Assembly: GCA_934309475.1 (NCBI GenBank)
Contig: CAKRDK010000001.1
Span: 248,001 to 312,000 of the forward strand
DNA: 64,000 nucleotides
DNA from: an uncultured Roseburia sp.
GTDB taxonomy: Bacteria; Bacillota; Clostridia; Lachnospirales; Lachnospiraceae
Direction: 5' to 3'
Part shown: positions 8,820 through 17,782 of the stretch, piece by piece
Numbering within the stretch: position 1 is the first letter of the stretch
How the letters are laid out: each line of letters begins with the position of its first letter
The notes under the pieces: model-generated
Seen by the model: only the letters and a program-made list of their open reading frames with translations
What the model was told of the DNA's origin: nothing
The model's database searches: none
Program-made: the position numbers and the translations under genes

Positions 8820-9402
8820 GACGGTCGAGCGCTTTCTTTTCGTAAAGAATTTTTCCCTTTAATAACTGATAGCGGATAAAATTATTTGTCTCCTTTTCCC
8901 CTTTTTGCGCCACCATATTGAGCAGCAGTTCTAACAGCGCCCTGGTATCCTCGTGGAGCATATGGACTTCTTTTCCATTCTCATAATAACGGAGCGCACT
9001 GTCATCACGGTACTTCTCCTTCTGGTAATTCTTAGACGCCGATATCCGGTCAATATACATCTCCACCACGTATTTTAACGGCATCTTCATTCCGCAAAGT
9101 CCCTTCTTATTCGCACCTTTATTGCCCCTTTCCGGGATTCCGTAATCAATCCAATATTCTAAATGATGCTTGTTCCGTCCTTTGTGGTGTAACCATGCAG
9201 ATGAATAGCCGACAGCCATTCGCTCTGCATTGTTCGGACTCATATTTCCCTGAAAATACCTGCATCCCACCAGAAATTCGGTCGGAGAGTATTTCGAGAG
9301 ATCGTGAAGTAATCCCTGTTTATATAAACCCACCTGAAAACACCCTTTCATCACCAGCATCTTGTGGTGATTGATGGTGCAAAAATGTTTCCATGCTTTC
9401 AT
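8761..9402 (-). CDS. DUF5662 family protein
   Basis: A 213-residue soluble protein of unknown function. It is rich in His/Asp motifs: INHHKMLVMKGCF, LLHDLSKYSP and HHKGRNKHHLEYW. These resemble a divalent-metal HD-type site, and related proteins occur widely in gut Clostridia. There is no signal peptide or membrane segment. It ends inside the 3' end of the convergent RluA-like gene (59 bases shared), and the next gene upstream is the degenerate GH13 protein. The metal-site suggestion is inference from the motifs. Confidence 0.75.
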   Translation of the reverse strand: MKAWKHFCTINHHKMLVMKGCFQVGLYKQGLLHDLSKYSPTEFLVGCRYFQGNMSPNNAERMAVGYSSAWLHHKGRNKHHLEYWIDYGIPERGNKGANKKGLCGMKMPLKYVVEMYIDRISASKNYQKEKYRDDSALRYYENGKEVHMLHEDTRALLELLLNMVAQKGEKETNNFIRYQLLKGKILYEKKALDRLTAELLSEKSDACHPAEAQ

Positions 9403-9429
9403 TTTTACTGCCTTTCTACCTATACTACC

Positions 9430-11298
9430 TTATTTTCCAATATATATCGCAACCGACTGCCCGTCTAAGACAGCCTTCTGCTGATTCTTTAACCGCTGCG
9501 GCACCTGCTCAAATGGCTCTCTGCCCTTTGCTGTATTCATAAGAAGATGCCACTTTTTCCTTCCGGAAAGCTTCGGAAGCGCAAGCTCGCTCTCCCCCGC
9601 ATGGAAGTTGTATGCGAGGTAAACGTCTTCCGCAAGTGCCTTTTTTCCACTATATCTGCCATAGTACATCATTCCGACTGCCTGCTGGTTCGGTGAGAAT
9701 CCGGAAATCCACGCACTGCTCCCATGATAGGATAAATCCGGCGCGCCCTGACTCCGATAATCATTCAGCCGCATCGGTTGCGGCAATGCAATAACCGGAT
9801 GTGTCTTCCGAAACGAGATAAGCCCTCTTACATATTCTGTCAACCACTGATAACGCGCACCCGTTTTCCAGTTCACCCAGCCCGTCACATTGTCCTGACA
9901 GTAGGCATTGTTATTTCCGCCCTGCGAATTGCCACACTCATCTCCTGACCAGAGCAACGGCACCGCCTGGCCTAAGAAAAGAATGGCAAGCGCATTCCGC
10001 ATCTGGCGCTCCCGCAATTCTTTCACATATTTTTTGGCAGACCTTCCCTCTGCTCCGCAGTTACTGCTATAATTCCAGTCATTTCCGTCTAAATTATCTT
10101 CCCCATTTGCTTCGTTATGTTTCCGCTCATAGGAAAATAAATCGCGCAGTGTAAATCCATTATTGCTTGTCAAATAATTCACAAACCCCTGCACCTCATG
10201 CTGCTTCCGCTGCTGTCCGGCAAATTCATTCATATCGCCGCCATAATGGTTTAACATTTTGCGCACCGGATAAAGATATTCATCGTTGTATACGTATAAT
10301 CTGTCACACGCTGTCCTTTTCTCAATGAGGGCATAATCAAATCCTGTATGGAAAATCTTCGTTCTGCTCAAAAGTGCATCCTGCGCTATAGCAGTCATCG
10401 GAAGATTGGTTCCGAGCAGATGAAAACCATCCACATGATACTCCCGCAGCCAGTAACGAAGTGCATCCAAAATCAGATTGTGATTCGCAGTCTCTTCAAA
10501 ATACATTTCCATCACAAATTCCATCTGGTTTTCGTGCAAGGCGTGAATCAGATGTTTTAATTCGAATGCTGCATTTTCTTTTCCATAGGAGGCTTTTACC
10601 GCAAAATACTGGCTTTCTCTAGTGTAACCCCAGTAATTAATCCACTCTCTCTTCCTCTTTGTGACCGGCTTTACCTTATCTTCCAAAGACTCTTTCCAGG
10701 TCAGATAAGCCGGAATCTCCGGTTCCTGTTCTAACTCCATCTCCTCAAATTCATAAACCGGCATCGCCTCGACTGTGGTGATACCGAGTTCCTTCAAGTA
10801 TGAAATCCTCGCCTCAATCCCTGCAAATGTTCCTCTCTCTTTCGCCTTTGCGCCGCCGTCCATCGTAAAACCGCGCACATGAAGTTTATATAAAATCATA
10901 TCCGCTTTCGCTATCTCAGGATGCCTGTCGCGCCCCCAGTCAAAAGTTTCCTCCTGAAACGCTCCGCAAATCCGATACTCTGCTTTCTCACGCGCCGCGT
11001 CGTTCCAATGTTCCCTTCCGACAATTTTTTTCGCATAAGGGTCTGTCACAACTTTTTTATTTATCTCAAAATTATAATTGTAGTTATTCCATGGTAAGCC
11101 TTCTAATCGGGCAGAATAAAGAGAACCAAGGCAATACTCTTTCGGAAGCTCCACACGCACCACTTCTTCTGTTCCCTGCTCATAAAAAAGGATGGCGCAG
11201 TCATCTTCACGCTCTCCCTCTAACGTCAGAAACAGCGTCTGGTCTTTGATATATGCGCCTAAACTTCCGTAATTTCCCTCTTGAATTCTTATCTTCAT
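9430..11298 (-). CDS. GH13/GlgX-like protein lacking the catalytic triad (probable pseudoenzyme)
   Basis: A 622-residue protein built like a glycogen-debranching GH13 enzyme: a CBM48-like N-terminal beta domain, then a TIM barrel and a C-terminal beta domain. GlgX-like segments are easy to follow (YKLHVRGFTMDG, NNGFTLRDLFSYERKHNEANGE, WSGDECGNSQGGNNNAYCQDN). However, the nucleophile position of the DGFRFD motif is Leu295 (DGFHLL), the general acid is replaced in KIFHTGFD (Thr318), and the HD of region IV is NN (379-380). Region I is also degenerate. The ATG at 11298 is preferred over the ATG at 11340, which has no ribosome site. Hydrolytic activity is unlikely; a glucan-binding or scaffolding role is possible. 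Confidence 0.8.
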   Translation of the reverse strand: MKIRIQEGNYGSLGAYIKDQTLFLTLEGEREDDCAILFYEQGTEEVVRVELPKEYCLGSLYSARLEGLPWNNYNYNFEINKKVVTDPYAKKIVGREHWNDAAREKAEYRICGAFQEETFDWGRDRHPEIAKADMILYKLHVRGFTMDGGAKAKERGTFAGIEARISYLKELGITTVEAMPVYEFEEMELEQEPEIPAYLTWKESLEDKVKPVTKRKREWINYWGYTRESQYFAVKASYGKENAAFELKHLIHALHENQMEFVMEMYFEETANHNLILDALRYWLREYHVDGFHLLGTNLPMTAIAQDALLSRTKIFHTGFDYALIEKRTACDRLYVYNDEYLYPVRKMLNHYGGDMNEFAGQQRKQHEVQGFVNYLTSNNGFTLRDLFSYERKHNEANGEDNLDGNDWNYSSNCGAEGRSAKKYVKELRERQMRNALAILFLGQAVPLLWSGDECGNSQGGNNNAYCQDNVTGWVNWKTGARYQWLTEYVRGLISFRKTHPVIALPQPMRLNDYRSQGAPDLSYHGSSAWISGFSPNQQAVGMMYYGRYSGKKALAEDVYLAYNFHAGESELALPKLSGRKKWHLLMNTAKGREPFEQVPQRLKNQQKAVLDGQSVAIYIGK

Positions 11299-11346
11299 AC
11301 TGTCTGATCCGCCTTTTCTATCTCTGTCTGTTCCATGCATCTATTT

Positions 11347-11375
11347 ATTATAGCTACTTTTTTCACGTTTGTATA
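11347..11375 (-). promoter_or_regulatory. Promoter of the GH13-like gene
   Basis: Minus strand: TATACA (11370-11375), 17-base spacer, TATAAT (11347-11352). It is divergent from the DUF1292 promoter and overlaps its -35 area. Confidence 0.6.
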
Positions 11376-11393
11376 TATTTTTGATGCGATTTT

Positions 11394-11402
11394 TGTTATA
11401 AT
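11394..11402 (+). promoter_or_regulatory. Extended -10 promoter of the DUF1292 gene
   Basis: TGTTATAAT, an extended -10 element, lies 40 bases before the ATG at 11442. No strong -35 is visible, which is tolerated by extended -10 promoters. Confidence 0.55.
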
Positions 11403-11441
11403 AAACCTGTTATTAACACTACACATAGAAAGAGGTGCCCC

Positions 11442-11783
11442 ATGGCAAAAAAAGAAGATTTACAGAACAGAGTCAATACAGAAGAAGATACGGATATGTA
11501 TGTAACACTTGACCTTGACGACGGAAGTCAGGTAGAATGCGAAATTTTAACAATTTTTGATATTGGAGAACAGGATTACATCGCCCTGCTTCCATTAGAC
11601 GAAAGCGGCGAACCGAACGCAGATGGTGAAGTCTTCATCTACCGCTATTCAGAAGATGCAAACGGAGATCCATCTTTAGAGAATATTCAGAGCGATGAGG
11701 AATACGAAGCTGTATCTGACCGTTTTGATGAATTGTTAGACGAAGCAGAATACGACGAACTTGCAAAAGACGACGAAGAATAA
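11442..11783 (+). CDS. DUF1292 domain protein (YrzB-like)
   Basis: A 113-residue, very acidic protein (many Asp/Glu, tail AEYDELAKDDEE). The core YVTLDLDDGSQVECEILTIFDIGEQDYIALLPLD followed by EVFIYRYSED is the DUF1292 signature found across Bacillota. Its function is unknown. It is a single-gene unit with its own extended -10 promoter, a GAAAGAGGTG ribosome site and a strong terminator. Confidence 0.88.
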   Translation: MAKKEDLQNRVNTEEDTDMYVTLDLDDGSQVECEILTIFDIGEQDYIALLPLDESGEPNADGEVFIYRYSEDANGDPSLENIQSDEEYEAVSDRFDELLDEAEYDELAKDDEE

Positions 11784-11786
11784 TCC

Positions 11787-11825
11787 TACAAAAGCCGGAG
11801 ATACTTTTATTCTCCGGCTTTTGTA
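11787..11825. terminator. Bidirectional terminator between DUF1292 and the helicase
   Basis: A perfect 15-bp stem (11787-11801 with 11811-11825, core AAAAGCCGGAGA) around a 9-base loop, with U-rich flanks in both directions. It ends the two convergent genes. The right arm also encodes the last residues of the helicase, and the helicase stop lies in the loop. Confidence 0.85.
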
Positions 11826-13666
11826 ATGTCCTCTTTTGGTTGTAGCTGCGCCTCTTTAATAAAACGCGACACCTCAAGTTCTTTGTTATTTAGATTTTTC
11901 ACTGAAAAAAGATGCAAATCGCGTTTTGCCCTGGTCATACCAACATAAAACATTCTGCGTTCTTCCTCAATCTCCGGATCTAAAACCGCTTTTTTATAGG
12001 GCATCAATCCCTCATTGACATCTACAATGTAGACCGTCTCATACTCTAGCCCCTTCGAACTGTGCAGGGTTGCCAATGCAACACTGTTCTCATTTAAGTT
12101 CTGCTTCTGGCGCATCCGCTCTAATTCTTTTTCATACTCTTCAATATGTTCAAACCACGCTTCATAGCTTTCATAGCCCTTCGCGCTGTCCTGCAATTCC
12201 TCTAGCAAATCAAACAAATCTTCCGGTTTGATACGCCTGTAATCCGCATACTCCTGACAGAAATCATCATACCCGATTCCATGACGTATGTAATTAATTG
12301 CGGCATACGGTTTCATACCAGATAACATCTTGATATCATACTCTAACCGCTCAATCCGCTCTGCGACCCATGGCTGTTCCTCGTAATACCATGCCCAGAC
12401 GTCAAACGCAACCATCTCCTCATCGAGCGAATCCCTGCTGATGTAGCGCTTCGGGCGGTTCATAATCTGAAAAAAATCTTTCCGGTAACGGCTTCCCTGT
12501 GCAATCCTGATATAGGTAAAAATATCTTTTGCAATCCAATGGTCATACAGATTCGGTATATTATCCCTCGTCCGAAACGGTATATTATATTCCATCAACT
12601 GTTCCATCAAAAGACGCGGCTGTGTATTCGTCCGAAATAAAATCGCAAATTCAGAATAATTTCTTCCGCGGTCAATCTGCTCCTGAATATCCCAGATGAT
12701 TTTTGCATTCTCTTCCCGCTGCGTTTTAAAAATCTGGAAATCAATCTCTGCACCGTCTTCCTGATTCGCTACAATATTTTTCTGATAGCGCTCCTTATTG
12801 TGCCCAATCACCTGCAGCGCATGTTTTACAATATTCGCCTTCGAACGGTAGTTCGTATCCAGCAGAATCTCTTTTGCATCCGGAAAATCTTTCTTGAAAT
12901 TAAGCATAATCTCCGGCTTTGCGCCACGGAAACGATAAATCGACTGGTCATCATCCCCGACAATAAAAAGATTGTTCTGCGGCTCTGCTAACATCTTTAA
13001 GACATCAAATTGTATCTTATTGATATCCTGAAACTCATCCACTAAAATATACTGGTACTTTCGCTGCCATGCCGCTAAGATGTCTTTCCGCTCCCGGAAC
13101 AGTTCATAGGTATACACTAACATATCATCAAAATCAATGAGACGTTTCTGATACAGCTTGTCCTCGTACAGACGGTAAATTCTGCGGAACACTTCCTCGC
13201 CACAGTTTTTTGCATAATAATGCGCCAGCTCTACACCAGAATTTTTCACCATACTGATTTCTCCTAAAATAGAAGAAATAAATTCCGTCTCATCTTCGTA
13301 TTCGAGCTGCTGCTTCAAAATAATTTCCTTCATGAACTGATACTTCTGTTCTTCACGGATAATATTATCGGCGCTGTAGTGATAAGCATGTTTTAGCACG
13401 GCAAAATAAACCGCATGAAAAGTTCCAAATGTAACCGGGCAGGTCTGTCCGCCCATCAGCCTCTGGAAACGCATCTTCATCTCCGTTGCAGCCGCTTTTG
13501 TAAACGTAATCACTAAAATATTAGATGGATTCACGCCATATTCCTGTATTAAATTTTTCGTCCGCTGTGTGATAACTAAGGTCTTACCGGAACCGGGACC
13601 TGCTAATGTCAGACAGGGACCGTCCTTGTGACGGACGGCCTCCTCCTGAGATGGGTTAAAACTCAT
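11807..13666 (-). CDS. UvrD/PcrA-type superfamily 1 DNA helicase (short form)
   Basis: A 619-residue SF1A helicase. The motifs are Q motif and Walker A (NPSQEEAV, AGPGSGKT), DEFQDIN, DDDQSIYRFRGA, TLHSSKGLEYETVYI and EEERRMFYVGMTRAKRDL. It is about 100 residues shorter than canonical PcrA, lacking much of the C-terminal tail. It may be a UvrD-like paralogue rather than the main PcrA, which would be elsewhere in the genome. It probably acts in recombination or repair. AGAGG precedes the ATG, and it lies 14 bases downstream of gltX in the same transcription direction. Confidence 0.9.
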   Translation of the reverse strand: MSFNPSQEEAVRHKDGPCLTLAGPGSGKTLVITQRTKNLIQEYGVNPSNILVITFTKAAATEMKMRFQRLMGGQTCPVTFGTFHAVYFAVLKHAYHYSADNIIREEQKYQFMKEIILKQQLEYEDETEFISSILGEISMVKNSGVELAHYYAKNCGEEVFRRIYRLYEDKLYQKRLIDFDDMLVYTYELFRERKDILAAWQRKYQYILVDEFQDINKIQFDVLKMLAEPQNNLFIVGDDDQSIYRFRGAKPEIMLNFKKDFPDAKEILLDTNYRSKANIVKHALQVIGHNKERYQKNIVANQEDGAEIDFQIFKTQREENAKIIWDIQEQIDRGRNYSEFAILFRTNTQPRLLMEQLMEYNIPFRTRDNIPNLYDHWIAKDIFTYIRIAQGSRYRKDFFQIMNRPKRYISRDSLDEEMVAFDVWAWYYEEQPWVAERIERLEYDIKMLSGMKPYAAINYIRHGIGYDDFCQEYADYRRIKPEDLFDLLEELQDSAKGYESYEAWFEHIEEYEKELERMRQKQNLNENSVALATLHSSKGLEYETVYIVDVNEGLMPYKKAVLDPEIEEERRMFYVGMTRAKRDLHLFSVKNLNNKELEVSRFIKEAQLQPKEDITKAGE

Positions 13667-13680
13667 AGATTACCTCTGAA

Positions 13681-15138
13681 TTATTTGCTTAAAAGTTCAA
13701 TTCCTTTTTTAATTCTGGCAATTGACTCTTCTTTTCCTAAGATTTCCATTAATTCGGTTGCTCCGCCCGGTGTCATCTGTTTACCGGATACTGCCGTACG
13801 GATTGGCCACATAACATAACCGTTTTTCACTTCTTTTTTCGCTACATAATCAGAAAGCATTGCATAAAGTGCATCGTTAGAGTAATCCTCCTGTGCCTCT
13901 AAGAGTGGAAGAACTTCTGTCAGCACTTCTAAAGAAGTCTCAGCGTTTGTCTTCATTTTCTTGTGTGTATACATTGCAACATCATATTCTGGAAGTTCCT
14001 CGAAGAAATCAATGTGCTCTTTGATGTCTGGGAATACCTCGATACGTGTTTTTACCATAGCGGCAATTTTCTTAAAGTCAAGGTCTTTGCTGATAACTTC
14101 TTTGATATATGGCAATGCCATCTCGTAGAACTTATCAAAATCCATTGCCTTAATGTACTCACCGTTCATCCATTTTAACTTGGTATAGTCAAAAACAGCC
14201 GGTGATTTATTAATTCTATGATAGTCGAATTCTTTAATCAATTCATCTAAAGTAAAGATTTCGCGGTTATCTTCCGGGCTCCATCCTAAAAGTGCAATGT
14301 AATTGACAACTGCTTCCGGTAAAAATCCCTGCTCTAATAAGTCTTCAAAAGAAGAATGACCACTTCTCTTAGAAAGCTTCTTATGATTCTCATCTGTAAT
14401 CAATGGAAGATGAATATAAACCGGTGACTCCCAGCCAAATGCATCGTAAAGTCTCTGGTATTTCGGAGAGGATGACAGGTACTCATTCCCTCTAACTACG
14501 TGTGTAATATTCATGGTATGATCATCTACCACGTTGGCAAAGTTATATGTTGGGTATCCGTCTGATTTAATCAGAATCATATCGTCTAACTCTGCATTTT
14601 CCACTGTGATATCTCCGTAAAGTTCATCGTGGAATGTTGTTGTTCCCTCGTTTGGAATGTTCTGACGGATAACGAACGGCTTTCCTGCTGCAAGGTTCGC
14701 CTCTACTTCCTCTTTCGACAAAGAAAGACAATGTTTGTCATAAATCATAATTTCTTTTCCGTCTACCACTTCTGTCTTTAAGGACTCTAAACGTTCTTTA
14801 TCGCAAAAACAATAATATGCTTCTCCCTTTTCTACGAGTTCTTTCGCATATTTCATGTAAATTCCGGTCTTCATACGCTCACTCTGCACATAAGGACCAA
14901 CGCCACCGTCTTTATCCGGTCCCTCATCATGTACCAGACCAGTCTTCTCCATGGTACGATAAATAATATCTACGGCGCCTTCCACAAAACGTTCCTGGTC
15001 AGTATCCTCTATACGAAGCATGAAGTCTCCACCTGCATGCTTTGCAATCAAAAATTCATACAGGGCAGAGCGCAGATTTCCCACATGCATTCTTCCTGTT
15101 GGACTTGGCGCAAATCTTGTTCTTACTTTATTGCTCAT
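13681..15138 (-). CDS. gltX: Glutamate-tRNA ligase
   Basis: Charges tRNA-Glu (and in many Bacillota also tRNA-Gln). A 485-residue class I synthetase with the HIGH-equivalent in [14 protein letters not shown] (residues 8-21) and the KMSKS-equivalent KKLSKRSG. The cysteine-containing zinc-like segment [10 protein letters not shown] is present. The C-terminal anticodon-binding helical domain is full length. It has its own strong promoter (15192-15220). Confidence 0.97.
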   Translation of the reverse strand: MSNKVRTRFAPSPTGRMHVGNLRSALYEFLIAKHAGGDFMLRIEDTDQERFVEGAVDIIYRTMEKTGLVHDEGPDKDGGVGPYVQSERMKTGIYMKYAKELVEKGEAYYCFCDKERLESLKTEVVDGKEIMIYDKHCLSLSKEEVEANLAAGKPFVIRQNIPNEGTTTFHDELYGDITVENAELDDMILIKSDGYPTYNFANVVDDHTMNITHVVRGNEYLSSSPKYQRLYDAFGWESPVYIHLPLITDENHKKLSKRSGHSSFEDLLEQGFLPEAVVNYIALLGWSPEDNREIFTLDELIKEFDYHRINKSPAVFDYTKLKWMNGEYIKAMDFDKFYEMALPYIKEVISKDLDFKKIAAMVKTRIEVFPDIKEHIDFFEELPEYDVAMYTHKKMKTNAETSLEVLTEVLPLLEAQEDYSNDALYAMLSDYVAKKEVKNGYVMWPIRTAVSGKQMTPGGATELMEILGKEESIARIKKGIELLSK

Positions 15139-15191
15139 TTTCTATAACCTTTCCTTTCTCAATGCCCATATCGGCTTTCAAATCTTTCGCT

Positions 15192-15220
15192 ATTATATAA
15201 CAAATTCCGGAATATGACAA
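15192..15220 (-). promoter_or_regulatory. SigA promoter of gltX
   Basis: Minus strand: TTGTCA (15215-15220), 17-base spacer, TATAAT (15192-15197). It begins right at the base of the feo-operon hairpin. Confidence 0.8.
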
Positions 15221-15238
15221 GAAGCGAAGCCCGCTTCT
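15220..15238 (-). terminator. Hairpin after the feo operon
   Basis: A 7-bp stem (AGAAGCG with CGCTTCT) around a 5-base loop, 6 bases after the end of the Cys-rich gene. The following tract is only weakly U-rich (TGTCATATT), so it could be a weak terminator or only an mRNA 3' end. Confidence 0.4.
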
Positions 15239-15243
15239 GACGA

Positions 15244-15396
15244 TTATTTTAGACAATTCTTTTTCTCACAATTACCTTTTCCGCATCCACTGCATCCCAC
15301 GCAACCACCATTTCGATGCTGCCTTCCACAATAGCGGATTACTGCCAAAAGCCAGATGGCAAAAATTCCCAACAAGACTATATCTAATATTTTCAT
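15244..15396 (-). CDS. FeoB-associated Cys-rich membrane peptide
   Basis: A 50-residue peptide: one transmembrane helix (ILDIVLLGIFAIWLLAVIRY) followed by a cysteine-rich tail (GGCVGCSGCGKGNCEKKNC). This is the pattern of FeoB-associated Cys-rich proteins, thought to assist ferrous-iron passage at the inner face of FeoB. Its ATG overlaps the feoB stop by one base (TAATG), so translation is probably coupled. A longer in-frame reading upstream lies inside feoB and is not used. Confidence 0.88.
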   Translation of the reverse strand: MKILDIVLLGIFAIWLLAVIRYCGRQHRNGGCVGCSGCGKGNCEKKNCLK

Positions 15397-17402
15397 TAGA
15401 ACACCACTCCTCCAAGCTGATAAACCAAAAACGCTACCAACCATGCTACAATACACTGCAGGCAGACCACAAGCACCGCCTGCGACGTTTTCCCCATCTC
15501 CCTGCGAATTGCCGCAATTGCCGCCACACAAGGTGTATATAACAGAGTAAATACCAGAAAACTGACTGCAGAACGCATCGTAAAAAGTCCACTGAGTGCC
15601 GTACTAAGTTCCGATGAGGCTGTCCCAGTAAGAACTCCTAACGTACTGACCACTGCCTCCTTTGCTGTAAAACCTGTAATTAATGCCGTTGAAACTCTCC
15701 AATCTGCAAAGCCAAGCGGTGCAAAAACTGGCGAAACTGCCTGACCAACTAAAGCAAGCAGACTGTTTGCACTATCCTCTACCACATTAAAGCGGCTATC
15801 AAATGACTGCAAAAACCAAATTATAATGGTTGCCACAAATATCACGGTAAACGCACGCTCCAGAAAGTCCTTCGCCTTGTCCCACATCAGTTGCAACACA
15901 CTTTTTGCCGACGGGAAACGATAGTTTGGCAATTCCATGACAAATGGAATTGGATTTCCCTGAAAAGCAGTATGATTCAGCATAAATGCTGCCCCGATTC
16001 CAACCAAAATTCCAGTAACATAAAGTACAATCATAACAACCGCTTCCTTTCCAGGGAAAAAAGCTGCTGCAAAGACCGCATAAATTGGAATTTTGGCAGA
16101 ACAACTAATAAAAGGTGTCAACATAATGGTCATTTTTCTATCACGTTCCGATGAAAGTGTCCGGCTAGCCATTACAGCTGGAACCGTACATCCAAAGCCA
16201 ACCAGCATAGGCACAAAGCTACGTCCAGAAAGTCCAATTCTTCGCAGAGGCTTATCCATGATAAATGCAATTCTTGCCATATAACCAGAATCTTCCAAAA
16301 TAGACAAAAAGAAAAATAATACCACAATAATAGGCAAAAAGCTCAGCACGCTTCCCACTCCTGCAAAAACACCATCTATAATCAGGCTATGTACAACGGG
16401 ATTAATTCCATAAACTGTCAACCCTTTATCACAAAGTGCTGTCAATGCATCAATTCCCATAGCGAGAAGGTCGCTTAACCACGCTCCAATTACATTAAAT
16501 GTCAGAAAAAACACAAAAAACATAATTCCTAAAAACATTGGAATTGCAAGGTATTTATTGGTCAAAACACTATCAATCTTAACACTGCGGATATGCTCTC
16601 TACTCTCCTGACATTTCTTCACAGACTGTGCACACACCTTTTCGATAAATGTATAACGCATATCTGCAATCGCAGCATTCCGATCCATATTATGGTCTCT
16701 CTCCATCTCTACAATACTGTGTTCAATCATGTCTGACTCATTTTCGCTAAGTTCAAGCTGCCCTATTACATCTGCATCTGCTTCCACAATCTTCGTAGCC
16801 GCAAAACGAGGTGACATTCCAATTTTTAGTGCATGGTCCTCTATCTGGTGCGATACTGCATGAATGCAACGGTGCACCGGTCCCTGCTCACAAAAATCAT
16901 GAATTTTCGGAAATATTTTGTTTTTTGAAACTTTCACAATTTCCTGAATTAAATCTTCAATTCCTTCATCTTTTGCAGCACTGATTGGTACAACAGGTAT
17001 TCCAATAAGCTGTGACATCTTCTCACAGTCAATGGCTCCCCCATTTCCACGCACTTCATCCATCATATTCAACGCAAGTACCATCGGTACGTTCATCTCT
17101 AGCAGCTGTAATGTCAAGTACAAGTTACGTTCTATATTGGTAGCATCTACAATATTAATGATACCATTTGGCTTCTCATTCAAAATAAAATCCCTTGTCA
17201 CAATCTCCTCATTCGTATACGGACGCAGGGAATATATTCCAGGCAAATCAACAACTGTGCAGTCTTTCGTCGAACGAATCTCCCCTAACTTTTGTTCTAC
17301 AGTCACACCCGGGAAATTACCCACATGCTGATTTGCTCCTGTTAACTGATTAAATAATGTTGTCTTTCCGCAATTCTGATTTCCTACTAAGGCAAAAACC
17401 AT
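15396..17402 (-). CDS. feoB: Ferrous iron transporter FeoB
   Basis: A 668-residue membrane GTPase for Fe2+ uptake. The N-terminal G domain has G1 GNQNCGKT (residues 7-14), G3 DLPGIYSL and G4 NMMD. Two Gate domains follow; the first includes GFGCTVPAVMASRTL and the second TPCVAAIAAIRREMG. About 8-10 transmembrane helices start near residue 290. It forms an operon with feoA upstream and the Cys-rich peptide downstream. Confidence 0.97.
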   Translation of the reverse strand: MVFALVGNQNCGKTTLFNQLTGANQHVGNFPGVTVEQKLGEIRSTKDCTVVDLPGIYSLRPYTNEEIVTRDFILNEKPNGIINIVDATNIERNLYLTLQLLEMNVPMVLALNMMDEVRGNGGAIDCEKMSQLIGIPVVPISAAKDEGIEDLIQEIVKVSKNKIFPKIHDFCEQGPVHRCIHAVSHQIEDHALKIGMSPRFAATKIVEADADVIGQLELSENESDMIEHSIVEMERDHNMDRNAAIADMRYTFIEKVCAQSVKKCQESREHIRSVKIDSVLTNKYLAIPMFLGIMFFVFFLTFNVIGAWLSDLLAMGIDALTALCDKGLTVYGINPVVHSLIIDGVFAGVGSVLSFLPIIVVLFFFLSILEDSGYMARIAFIMDKPLRRIGLSGRSFVPMLVGFGCTVPAVMASRTLSSERDRKMTIMLTPFISCSAKIPIYAVFAAAFFPGKEAVVMIVLYVTGILVGIGAAFMLNHTAFQGNPIPFVMELPNYRFPSAKSVLQLMWDKAKDFLERAFTVIFVATIIIWFLQSFDSRFNVVEDSANSLLALVGQAVSPVFAPLGFADWRVSTALITGFTAKEAVVSTLGVLTGTASSELSTALSGLFTMRSAVSFLVFTLLYTPCVAAIAAIRREMGKTSQAVLVVCLQCIVAWLVAFLVYQLGGVVF

Positions 17403-17432
17403 GTCCTTCTATCCTTCCTTTTCTCCTGTCTG

Positions 17433-17654
17433 TCAGACCTCAACTTCTATCTTTCCCGCATCCTCTTTTCGAATTGTTAATTCATAACCTCGAATACGAA
17501 GTTGAATCGGGTCCCCCATCGGAGCAATCTTTTGTACCATAACTTTTGTCTTGGGAATCAGTCCCATATCAAGCAATCTACAACGAAGAGCTCCCTCTCC
17601 ACCGACTGCAGTTATGACAGCTTCTTTTCCAATTTCTAACTTATCTAACGTCAT
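17433..17654 (-). CDS. feoA: Ferrous iron transport protein FeoA
   Basis: A 73-residue SH3-like protein with the usual FeoA features: LEIGKEAVITAVGGEGALRCRLLDMGLIPKTKVMV and a beta-strand-rich end (DPIQLRIRGYELTIRKEDAGKI). FeoA supports FeoB activity at the cytoplasmic side. It is the first gene of the feo operon, behind a strong promoter with a palindrome at the start site. Confidence 0.95.
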   Translation of the reverse strand: MTLDKLEIGKEAVITAVGGEGALRCRLLDMGLIPKTKVMVQKIAPMGDPIQLRIRGYELTIRKEDAGKIEVEV

Positions 17655-17676
17655 CTTCTATTTTCTCTTCCTCTTG

Positions 17677-17693
17677 TTGATATTTTTTATCAA
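17677..17693 (-). promoter_or_regulatory. Candidate operator at the feoA start site
   Basis: TTGATA and TATCAA form a perfect 6-bp dyad around 5 bases, placed just downstream of the feo -10. Its place fits a repressor site for iron control. It is shorter than a classical 19-bp Fur box, so the regulator is unknown. Confidence 0.4.
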
Positions 17694-17697
17694 TAAC

Positions 17698-17726
17698 ATA
17701 CTATTCCCTACAAATTTTTCTGTCAA
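17698..17726 (-). promoter_or_regulatory. SigA promoter of the feo operon
   Basis: Minus strand: TTGACA (17721-17726), 17-base spacer, TAGTAT (17698-17703). The -35 is consensus. Confidence 0.8.
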
Positions 17727-17734
17727 GAACAATC

Positions 17735-17767
17735 AAAAAGGAAAAGACAGATTTTTCCGCCTTTTCC
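17735..17767 (-). terminator. Terminator of the cotJ operon
   Basis: Minus strand: GGAAAAGGCGGA pairs with TCTGTCTTTTCC (12 bp with two G-U pairs) around AAAA, followed by TTTTT. It lies 16 bases after the cotJC stop. Confidence 0.8.
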
Positions 17768-17782
17768 CTTTTCCCTCTTCTC

